Assembly (NCBI GenBank): GCA_039182735.1
Contig: JBCDCB010000026.1
Location: forward strand, 1-7,450
DNA length: 7,450 nucleotides
Source of the DNA: JBCDCB01 sp039182735
Lineage (GTDB): Bacteria > Planctomycetota > Phycisphaerae > Phycisphaerales > UBA1924
Direction: 5' to 3'
Each line of letters begins with the position of its first letter. Position 1 is the first letter of the stretch. Made by a program: the position numbers and the translations under genes. The notes under the pieces were generated by a model. It was given only the letters and a program-made list of their open reading frames with translations. It did not search any database and had not been told where the DNA came from. Below, piece by piece: positions 1 to 6,701 of the stretch.

Positions 1-922
1 ACCGGCTTCCTGTTGTTGTCGTCAAGGAGAATTCCGAAGTAGCTCCGAACATCTCGGGCGTGGACACGGCTTGGATCGACGACGTCCCGCACGATTGCCT
101 TGATGATGAAGAAACCCTCCAGTTCTTCCATCGTGGTGGCGACGTCATCCTCATCCGGCGAATCGGGCTGCTCAAGGTGCGGAGTGGTTTCCTCGCCAGC
201 AAGCTCAGCGCGGTTCTTTTCGAGTGCTTTACTGAGGCGTTCATCCACGCGGGCCGTGACGAGTTGTTGCGCTGCTCGAGCAATGATTGGTCGGAAACGT
301 TCGATGACGTTTGAGGTGATCCGGCCGTCGTAGATCTGATCCACGACGAAGCGAACAAATCTATCGCTCGGGCTCTCGAATTCTGCCGCGAGGAAACGCC
401 GAGCCTCTCGCCCGTAGCGCATCCCGCTCGCTGATTCGATGACGCGTTCGAGATCGAACGTGGCCTTCGAGAGCCTTGCCAGCTCTATTGCGTCTTGCTC
501 GCGAAGCCGCGCAAGATTGATCTCCATGAACGGGGTCGTATCCATGATGTTCTGTTGGCGAAGGTCAGAAAAGAAGCGGTAGTACTGGCCGTCGGTCAGC
601 ACTCCGATCTTCGCACTCGTCGCGGTGAAGTACCGGTACAGCTGGGAGCCGTGGGCATCTAGTTGCGAGCCGATGTCTTGCATTCGATGAGCACCATTGG
701 GCGGCCTTCGCGCAGGAGCGCGTAGTCGACCTTCTCGCCCTTCTTGATTCCGACATCCGCAGTGAACTCCGGAACGACTTCGTTCGGATTGAAGACGTCG
801 TACCCCATCGCTTGCAGAAACGGGAGGACCAATGCTGTCTTTGTCGCTTCTTCTGTCCCGAGTTGATCTCGGACGAGCGGAATCTTGTCAGCGATGTTGG
901 TGAGCTTCTCTGTGAATTCCAT
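1..922 (-). pseudogene. Stand-alone HsdR N-terminal-domain (restriction-like) protein, frameshifted, C-terminus outside window
   Basis: This looks like the stand-alone family whose N-terminus matches the HsdR nuclease domain of type I restriction enzymes. The first frame runs from ATG at 922 for 82 codons, with EEATKTALVLPFLQAMGYDV (residues 24-43), PEFTADVG and KKGEKVDYAL, ending in VLIECK. D66, E80 and K82 fit a PD-(D/E)xK nuclease core. That frame then hits a stop at 659-661. From 677 down to 3 another frame is fully open for 225 codons and continues the same family: DIGSQLDAHGSQLYRYF, then VLTDGQYYRFFSDL, SPSDRFVRF, an acidic linker, EGFFIIKAIVRDVVDPSRVH and SYFGILLDDNNRKP. Restoring one A in the AAG codon at 677-679 rejoins the frames as ECK-DIGSQ. 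The family is about 350 residues by recall, so about 50 lie outside. The start is supported by GGAG seven bases upstream. No methylase or specificity gene is visible. The frameshift may be a read error or a real mutation. Confidence 0.8.
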
Positions 923-929
923 AGACGAT

Positions 930-933
930 CTCC
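930..933 (-). promoter_or_regulatory. Ribosome binding site of the HsdR-like gene
   Basis: On the minus strand GGAG is followed by seven bases and then the ATG at 922-920. It decides the start, because the same frame stays open far upstream through the fumarase gene in a reading frame that is clearly a shadow. Confidence 0.6.
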
Positions 934-948
934 AAGCCGAAACTATAC

Positions 949-2385
949 CTAACTCGCATGCGTCATCGACATCGGGTCGAGCAGTTCGTTGAGCTGTTCG
1001 GCGCTGAGTGTGCCCTCTTCGAGCGCGAGTTCGCGGACGGTCTTGCCCTCGGCGTACGCGCGCTTGGCGAGGGCCGCCGACGCGTCGTATCCGATCACCG
1101 GCACGAGCGAAGTGCACATCGCGAGCGAGCCCTCGATGAGTTCGGCGCAGCGTTCGCGGTCGGGCTCGAGCCCGTCGAGCAGTTTCTCGCGGAAGACGTT
1201 GGTGGACGTGGCAAGGAGCGTGATCGAGTCGAGCAGGGCCTCGGCAATCACGGGCATCGCGACGTTGAGGTCGAGCAGCGACCCCACGCCGCCGAGCCCG
1301 CCCGCGGTGACGGTCGCGTCGTTCCCGATGACCCGGCAGGCGGCCATCATCACGGCTTCGCAGATCACGGGGTTGACCTTGCCGGGCATGATCGACGACC
1401 CGGGCTGTACGGCGGGCAGTTTCAGTTCGCCGATCCCGCAGCGCGGGCCCGACCCGAGCCATCGGATGTCGTTGGCGATCGTGGTCAGCGAGACCGCGAT
1501 GGTCTTCGTGTGCGCGCTCGCCTCGACGACCGCGTCCTTGGCGTGCTGCGATTCGAAGTGGTTGTCGGCTTCGCGGAAGGCGAGCCCGAGCTTGCCGCTC
1601 AGCCATGCGCAGACGTGTTTGGAGAAGTCTGGGTGCGTGTTGATGCCGGTGCCGACCGCGGTGCCCCCGATGGGGAGCTCCAGCAACACATCGCGCGCGC
1701 GCTCGGCGCGTTCGACGGCTTTGCGCATCTGCGCCGCATAACCGCTGAACTCCTGCCCCAGCCGGATAGGCGTGGCGTCCTGCAGGTGCGTGCGCCCGAT
1801 CTTGACGACGTCATCCCACGTGGTTGCCTGCGCATCGAGCGTCTTGTGCGCAGCGGTCAGAGCGGGGATGAGGTGCTTGTCGATGTCGTACGCCGCGGCG
1901 ATGTGCATCGCGGTCGGAAAGGTGTCGTTGGAAGACTGCCCCATGTTGACGTGATCGTTGGGGTGGACGCCGGCGCCGGTGTCCTTGTCGCCGATGTACG
2001 CGGCGTCTTTGGACGAGCCGATCGGCGCACCGTTGGCGACGCAGATGAGGTTCGCGATGACCTCGTTGGCGTTCATGTTGGTTGAGGTGCCCGACCCGGT
2101 CTGGAAGACGTCCACGGGGAAGTGCTCGAAGTGCTTGCCCTCACCCAGTTCGCTCGCCGCTTTGACGATGGCGTCGGCACGCTCGGGATTCAGCCTCCCG
2201 AGGGCCTTGTTTGTGTCGGCGCAGGCGGCTTTGAGCCAGCCGTAGGCATGGATGATCGCGCCGGGAACGGGCCTGCCCGAGATGGGGAAGTTCTCGACGG
2301 CGCGCTGGGTGGAGGCGCCGTAGAGGGCGGATTCGGGGACGGTCATCGCGCCCATGCTGTCCTGCTCGATGCGCGTGGCGGACAT
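949..2385 (-). CDS. fumC: Class II fumarate hydratase (fumarase C)
   Basis: This enzyme interconverts fumarate and L-malate in the TCA cycle as a cytoplasmic homotetramer without an iron-sulfur cluster. The 478-residue product carries the class II signatures in order: TGSGTSTNMNANEV (96-109), HPNDHVNMGQSSNDTFPTAM (141-160), GRTHLQDATP (197-206) with the expected catalytic His200, GGTAVGTGINTHP (240-252), SGPRCGIGE (312-320) and the superfamily signature GSSIMPGKVN (329-338) with the SS-loop serine. SGPRCGIGE and GTAVGTG favour fumarase over aspartase. Family members are usually about 460-470 residues. The small excess matches an insertion of about 12 residues at 118-139 compared with recalled E. 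coli FumC. The frame is open to 2631, but conservation begins at ATG 2385 (MSATRIEQDSMGAM), which has GGAG six bases upstream. The HsdR-like gene follows after 26 bases with no visible terminator, so co-transcription is possible. Confidence 0.97.
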   Translation of the reverse strand: MSATRIEQDSMGAMTVPESALYGASTQRAVENFPISGRPVPGAIIHAYGWLKAACADTNKALGRLNPERADAIVKAASELGEGKHFEHFPVDVFQTGSGTSTNMNANEVIANLICVANGAPIGSSKDAAYIGDKDTGAGVHPNDHVNMGQSSNDTFPTAMHIAAAYDIDKHLIPALTAAHKTLDAQATTWDDVVKIGRTHLQDATPIRLGQEFSGYAAQMRKAVERAERARDVLLELPIGGTAVGTGINTHPDFSKHVCAWLSGKLGLAFREADNHFESQHAKDAVVEASAHTKTIAVSLTTIANDIRWLGSGPRCGIGELKLPAVQPGSSIMPGKVNPVICEAVMMAACRVIGNDATVTAGGLGGVGSLLDLNVAMPVIAEALLDSITLLATSTNVFREKLLDGLEPDRERCAELIEGSLAMCTSLVPVIGYDASAALAKRAYAEGKTVRELALEEGTLSAEQLNELLDPMSMTHAS

Positions 2386-2439
2386 CGTTCTCTCCGTAAG
2401 AAAGTGCGTTGGTCGGACATGCCAGACTAGCATGATGCG
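2386..2439. promoter_or_regulatory. Divergent intergenic region between fumC and the sigma-like gene
   Basis: These 54 bases separate the two divergent starts and must hold or overlap the promoters of both genes if they are transcribed separately. I could not pick convincing -35/-10 boxes or an operator. An in-frame TAG at 2428-2430 limits the plus-strand gene to the ATG at 2440. Confidence 0.4.
2392..2395 (-). promoter_or_regulatory. Ribosome binding site of fumC
   Basis: GGAG on the minus strand lies six bases before the ATG at 2385-2383. It supports the short start over the open upstream extension, which would run across the divergent gene and has no fumarase homology. Confidence 0.65.
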
Positions 2440-2850
2440 ATGAGCGAACGGACGCAGATCGAACGGGATGTCTTCGCGTGGGGCGCGGTCCTGACCGGCG
2501 ACCGCGCCGGCGCGATCGACGTCTTCACGTCTGTCTTCTCGAAGGCCCGCGATCCGCGCCGCCTCGCCGAGTCCCGAGCGTTGCAGCTCACGGCACTCGC
2601 GTCGCGGAGCCGTGCGTCGAAGGGCGATCATCCGCTCCGCCCCTCAGACGAGCGCGCCGGTGCGTTGTGGGACGCGGCCCGCGCGCTCGATCCGCTCCAG
2701 CGCGAGCCGTGGCTGCTCACGACGATCTGCGGTCTCGACGCCGACGACTACGCGCGGTCTTGTCTGAACAACCAGTATGCAGCACTTGATTGTGCTGCTG
2801 TGCCCTTGTTGACATCTGGCCATTGCTGTGTCCATTGTGAGCCACCATAG
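2440..2850 (+). CDS. Sigma-70 (ECF-like) family protein, truncated by the sequence junction
   Basis: The frame is open for 136 codons, but only about the first 107 (to about 2760) are bacterial in character. Residues 9-58 (RDVFAWGAVLTGDRAGAIDV, then FTSVFSKARDPRRLAESRAL) resemble a degenerate sigma-70 region 2. Residues 83-107 (LDPLQREPWLLTTICGLDAD, then DYARS) resemble the start of sigma region 4, where a family member would continue into the helix-turn-helix. Here the sequence changes to AT-rich DNA inside that motif, and the last 29 residues (rich in Cys, Ala, Leu) up to the stop have no family character. The gene is therefore a fragment fused by chance to foreign sequence. ATG 2440 is the first Met after an in-frame stop at 2428-2430, with no strong Shine-Dalgarno. 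The family call rests on recall of weak motifs; an unrelated helical protein is possible. Confidence 0.5.
   Translation: MSERTQIERDVFAWGAVLTGDRAGAIDVFTSVFSKARDPRRLAESRALQLTALASRSRASKGDHPLRPSDERAGALWDAARALDPLQREPWLLTTICGLDADDYARSCLNNQYAALDCAAVPLLTSGHCCVHCEPP
2757..2775. other. Junction between bacterial and eukaryotic-type sequence
   Basis: Up to the CGCGCGGTCT at 2751-2760 the sequence is GC-rich coding DNA with high third-position GC. From about 2775 it is AT-rich and almost free of CpG (2 CpG in 2801-3370 by hand count). The sigma-like reading frame loses its family pattern at the same place. The exact base cannot be fixed from sequence alone. Confidence 0.8.
2779..2798. repeat. Perfect 7-bp inverted repeat with 6-base loop next to the junction
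   Basis: GCAGCAC at 2779-2785 and GTGCTGC at 2792-2798 are exact reverse complements around TTGATT. It has no T-run, so it does not look like a bacterial terminator. It lies within about 20 bases of the change in composition. Confidence 0.6.
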
Positions 2851-3370
2851 TTACATTGGCAGGCCCTAAAACATAACCAATCAATGTAGGCCAACAGTAG
2901 AGAGACCCCATCTATGCTTTCCAATGCTAGACCCTTCTGGGCTGACTGGTAGCCTAGGCTATGAACACCCAGTGATAGCTTAATCAATTACAGTTACACG
3001 TATAGAAAAAGGATGAGTGGTACTGTAACTATAGTGTATCAACTGTAAGCCATCACTTGTAGCAGTGATATGCTGCTTATAAAACAAGCATATGGAAGGA
3101 AAATATACATCTGCATTCAACATGCTGATTGCATTTTATATTCCAGAAGTGGTAGATATGAGAACAACACAGGTATTACAATGTAGTACTATGGCCTAAG
3201 TATAGAATATGATACCTAAGCTTCAGTTTGGGTCTTAGTACAGGCATGTAGTAGTAGCCAGTGGCTAGTAATGGGAAATATGTTTCACTATTATTAGATG
3301 ACGCATGTAGGAATTTTGTAAGACCTTGGATTCACTTATCAGAGTAACAAAAACATCACATTTATGTGTA

Positions 3371-3665
3371 GAAAAAAGCGCAAATTACAGAAGACAAAGT
3401 GCATGGCCCCGGGAGTCATGACCTCGTGATCGCCAGCTGAGAATCGACAGACAGGTGGGAGAGGTTATGAATGAACGGGCTAGAAGGGCCTCGTATTTCA
3501 ACCAGCGGGAGTCCGACTGAAGGCTATACGCGTACATAGAACGATAAAAAGTATACACAGCAGGCAGACGACCAGATGAAACGAATGAATGGTGTTGACC
3601 ACAAATATGTAGCCCTACACCGGCAAACTCACACCACAAGTATGCAGCACGAGTAAACTACGACT
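3371..3665. other. CpG-rich block in CpG-poor surroundings
   Basis: By hand count this block has 17 CpG in 295 bases, while 2801-3370 has 2 in 570. It nearly coincides with an open minus-strand frame of 84 codons (3639 to 3385) that has no recognised domain. It might be an unmethylated regulatory element, an exon, or a younger mobile-element fragment. The sequence alone does not choose. Confidence 0.4.
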
Positions 3666-3970
3666 AGATTACACTGGCACTGCAATCAAACATTTGTAGC
3701 CAAAAGTAATGGAACTGATAGAAATAATCGGGTGATGGTCTTATGAGCAGATAACTGTAGGGAAGGTGGCAGTTGGTAGAGAAAGGATAGACTGGCTCGC
3801 TGGTGGATGAGCTGGCTGAATGGCCACTCGCACAGCATTGAATACACTGCAGACTATTGAGTGATAAGAGAAATGTGTAACAGCAGCAGAGGTAGGTGCA
3901 CACACATAGCGCCGTCATACAGTACACATAGAAAATATAGCAGTTAAAACTGCTACTGCCCCTATGGGTT

Positions 3971-4085
3971 AAATGAGGGAAGAGACGAGAGAATGAGAAG
4001 CAAGGGAAGTGTATGAAGATGTTGAGACTAAAGAGTGATGGGGGGGGGGGAGGGTGAGACAGAGATTGAAGAGCGAGGAGGCAGC
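3971..4085 (+). repeat. Purine-rich tract with an 11-base G run
   Basis: The plus strand is dominated by GA-type words (for example GAGGGAAGAGACGAGAGAA), with a pure G run at 4040-4050. The complementary pyrimidine bias creates the 162-codon minus-strand open frame at 3664-4152, rich in Ser, Pro, Leu, Tyr and Cys, which is therefore probably not a gene. Confidence 0.65.
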
Positions 4086-4743
4086 AGTTGTAGAATATAA
4101 TGATATAAAGCTCTGTTGCTAGTACAGAGGCTGTGCTGTATACAGACACCAAATCCCATAAACAGCAGTTGAATGTAGTCTGGTGTTTAGAACTCGATAT
4201 AGAGTGAGCAGACAGGCAGCTTACTGGTATGTGGCATGAAGTGTAGGTTATAGTTATAGCTGTGATAACAGATCAACACTGACAACAGTAGGCCCGTGAT
4301 GGTAATATGATAAAAAATGGAGAAGAAAGCTGGCTCTGTGTGCGCTGAATGAAGAGTAGAGAAAACAAGAGGGAGCGCTATAAATAAGATTGACAGCGAT
4401 TAGACTGTACTGCCAGTAATTACAGAGTCATCAAGCCCAAATGCGATCTTGGTCAGCACCCACCGACTGATCATACGGCCAGACAGTACAATTTCGTGGC
4501 AAGAGGTCACGCAGTAAAAAAATGTGTGGAAAAGTGAGTCACATTCCAACAGAAATTGACCTCCACTGTCGCCCAACCAGAGGGTGCGCGATGTGACCAC
4601 CTGCAGTAGCAGGTTTCTTAGTACCCACAGCCTGCTAGTACCCTACCACTATCGTACTGATATACAAGCCACCAGACAAGTCGTAACTACACTACGATGA
4701 AGACAGACCGTACCAATAAAGTGAAGAGAAGCAGTGCAGTGAG

Positions 4744-4760
4744 GTGAGTGAGTGAATGAA
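4744..4760 (+). repeat. Short GTGA/ATGA tetranucleotide repeat
   Basis: Three GTGA units in a row (4744-4755) are followed by an ATGA-like unit. This is a minor microsatellite seed of the kind common in animal noncoding DNA. Confidence 0.5.
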
Positions 4761-5436
4761 GGCTGACCTCGGCTGTGGTAGGACGTATCAGGTGAGTTGG
4801 TAATCCACTTCATAGTGCCGCTATTGCGCCGCGACGGGTTGCGCTTTACTCCAGGCATATAGCCCAAACTGTGTAACCACAATACCACTGCCTATCACTA
4901 GCTGACTGCCTGACTGACCAGCTTAGAGCGAGTTTATGAAGCTTACAACAGCATGCGACAAGCAGGTAATGGCATAACAACGACGTAGATGCAAAAATTT
5001 ATATATCAACACATCTTCTGTTTCACTGACAAGAGTAGCAGTGGTAGTAGACCGTACAAGCAGCTTCAACCGTGAACAGAATGTTTGTCTCTATTCAGCA
5101 GCAGAATGAGCATAGAACGGTCATATGCTAAGGTCATGACCCCTACGAATATTATCGGGAGGCGGTTCCATCGAGGCAGACGCATAACGGAAACAGCAGA
5201 AACAATGCCTCAAGCCAGATCGTATAGTATAATTTTTGGGCAGATCAGATCACACATTCACGTTGTTCCATAGAGAGCCTAGATGTAGGAGCGTGATCGC
5301 TAAAGCAGAATAGAGCTGTGAAACAACTAGTTGAGTATGGATGTGACAGCATAAAAAAATAATCAGACTGTTTGACAGATAACTGGCTACATAGGGAGGC
5401 TTATAATTACTTCTATTCAGACAGGCCTAGAAACTG

Positions 5437-5461
5437 GACAGACAGAGACAAACAGACAGAG
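5437..5461 (+). repeat. Imperfect GACA microsatellite
   Basis: The tract consists of GACAGACAGA, GACAAACAGA and CAGAG-type units, an imperfect tetranucleotide array. Single GACAGACAG-like words also occur elsewhere in the AT-rich part (3447, 4211). Confidence 0.6.
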
Positions 5462-5840
5462 TTACCAGCTACATGTGACAGGCAAATTTTCTGTCACTGG
5501 GTGTGGTTTGAGATGTGTAGTAAAATAGTGTAGGAGAGATGTAGATGGTGGGCAGACAGCAGCTACTATCACATGGGAGGGGAACAATAGGCCGACTCCT
5601 CAAACACAATAATAGAATTGTTAGAATGGGTCAGTCAAGAGACGTTGAGAAAATTGGTAGCATATGCCCACGAAAATGGATTCCTTATGTGTGAGCATTA
5701 GTTCACAGGTTAGGAAGTAGACAGAGTGTGTACGGAGCTGTAGTAATAGACTGGTTACAGTGTAGTAAGCTAGCCAATAGAGGTCAGAGTTTACAAAGCA
5801 GGGACTAGAAAGCGCTGAACAGGGACAGAATGTTATTATG

Positions 5841-5905
5841 AAGTGAGAGATGAGGGATGAATGAAATGAGGGAACAGGGGAGACTGGAAGGGAGAGAGGG
5901 GATGG
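5841..5905 (+). repeat. Second purine-rich tract
   Basis: About 65 bases are nearly all A and G with scattered T (GAGAGATGAGGGATGAATGA and similar words). It lies on the same strand as the tract at 3971-4085. Confidence 0.55.
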
Positions 5906-6064
5906 TTGAGTTGTATATATGTGTGCATACAGTGTACAATGCACGTACACAATCTGTTCACATATTGTAAATTTGGCACCTGGTAAATATCAGCAAATGT
6001 CAGAATATAATTAATCTAGCCTGCTCTTCCCACCATGTAACTGTTATACAGTATAAATTTACAG

Positions 6065-6475
6065 CTACTATCTCGGTCATTCTGGAAGAACGGACAGATA
6101 CATGGAGAAGGAGAATGGCACTGGTAAGTAGTTCATATGCCACCTGCTCAGTCTATATCCAAGTGCCTGCCCACTGTATAGCATTATGTATGTCGACAGT
6201 ATCGTGTAATTACAGGAGTAAGAGAGGACAACTATGGGTATGATATTAGTTGATTCTGTCTCATAGAAGACTGACTTGTAGCGATGATGTTGCTCAATAC
6301 TGGCTATTTGATTTCCAATAGCTAGTTACCCCTTATCATACCTTACTAATATTTAATATGACACAAACAATACTTTCTGTCACTTACTAGCTTGGCGGAT
6401 GATTTGCACTACAGAGCCAGACAAGGAAATGACAAGCTGTCACTGGCAGAGGTGAAGATGATAAATTATGCGTGA
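6065..6475 (+). CDS. Tentative three-exon eukaryotic gene fragment (C-terminal end)
   Basis: The model joins exon A 6065-6123, exon B 6216-6237 and exon C 6391-6475. Exon A follows an ATTTACAG acceptor and ends at a GTAAGT donor (6124). Exon B is a 22-base microexon between TTACAG and GTATGA. Exon C follows TTACTAG and ends in TGA at 6473-6475. Phases agree at both joins (GGA and GGC codons). The product reads YYLGHSGRTDRYMEKENGTG, VREDNYGLADDLHYRA, RQGNDKLSLAEVKMINYA, then stop. Introns would be 92 and 153 bases; a TACTAAT branch-like word precedes exon C. An ATG inside exon A (6102) could be a start, or exon A may be internal. The peptide has ordinary, non-repetitive composition but I do not recognise it. 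Agreement of two phases by chance is about 1 in 9, so this remains a hypothesis. Confidence 0.3.
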
Positions 6476-6572
6476 ATATATATTACAGGTCTAAAGAGTG
6501 ACCTGGCCGCTGTAGATGGGTAGGCTCTCTACTCATAGCACTTATGGTGGCGCTAAAACTAATGTTGTCAAT

Positions 6573-6644
6573 GTAGGCTGCTCAACAAATGAGCAATGGT
6601 TCTATATTATTTAATGATGCACACTGATTCATCAAGCAGCCTAC
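6573..6644. repeat. Inverted repeat, 10-bp arms, with partial outer match
   Basis: GTAGGCTGCT at 6573-6582 is exactly complementary to AGCAGCCTAC at 6635-6644. Further out, TTATGG near 6542-6547 pairs with CCATAA at 6647-6652, with unequal spacers. This could be a relic of a small palindromic mobile element or a chance stem; no target-site duplication is obvious. Confidence 0.4.
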
Positions 6645-6701
6645 GCCCATAATTGCATAACTACTTATTCGGAGTTGTGTGATCATGCTTTGTCTACTTA
6701 C

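Larger units (their letters stand above)
2851..6064. other. Long AT-rich eukaryotic-type stretch without a supportable gene
   Basis: I find no recognised exon, RNA gene or transposase here. Open frames occur but are short, have no known motifs and often mirror base-composition bias. The stretch holds a CpG-rich block (3371-3665), two purine-rich tracts, an 11-base G run, and short GACA and GTGA repeats. Good donor-like sites occur on the plus strand, for example CAG|GTGAGT with the GT at 4792, but I could not chain them into a convincing model. It could be intron, intergenic DNA or decayed mobile elements. Confidence 0.6.

Noticed and set aside
923..1606. Upstream extension of the HsdR-like frame (about 228 extra codons) into fumC
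   Set aside because: The sequence is Arg-rich out-of-frame fumC. Family similarity and an RBS begin only at ATG 922.
958..2085. Long plus-strand open frame of 375 codons
   Set aside because: It is antisense to fumC, Arg/Gly/Asp-rich as expected from the GC-rich opposite strand, and shows no domain. It is a shadow.
2386..2631. N-terminal extension of the fumarase frame (82 extra codons)
   Set aside because: It is Arg-rich, has no fumarase homology, runs antisense across the sigma-like gene, and the ATG at 2385 has a good RBS and begins the conserved region.
2950..2961. Perfect 12-bp palindrome TAGCCTAGGCTA
   Set aside because: One or two such palindromes are expected by chance in a window of this size, and nothing around it suggests a site.
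2774..3650. Repeated 12-mer AGTATGCAGCAC at 2774-2785 and 3639-3650
   Set aside because: The match does not extend on either side, and one 12-base match in several kilobases is within chance.
3664..4152. Minus-strand open frame of 162 codons
   Set aside because: It lies across the purine-rich tract, so stops are depleted by composition. The product is low-complexity Ser/Pro/Leu/Cys/Tyr with a PPPPP run from the G tract and has no domain or splice context.
4400..4888. Two minus-strand open frames of 66 and 79 codons (4400-4600, 4649-4888)
   Set aside because: No recognised motifs, and no convincing acceptor/donor pair that would make them exons. Open frames of this size are expected by chance.
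5085..5273. Plus-strand open frame of 62 codons, and a 46-codon minus-strand frame over the same region
   Set aside because: Neither peptide is recognisable and both strands are open, so coding cannot be argued. The region is locally richer in CpG, but that is not enough.
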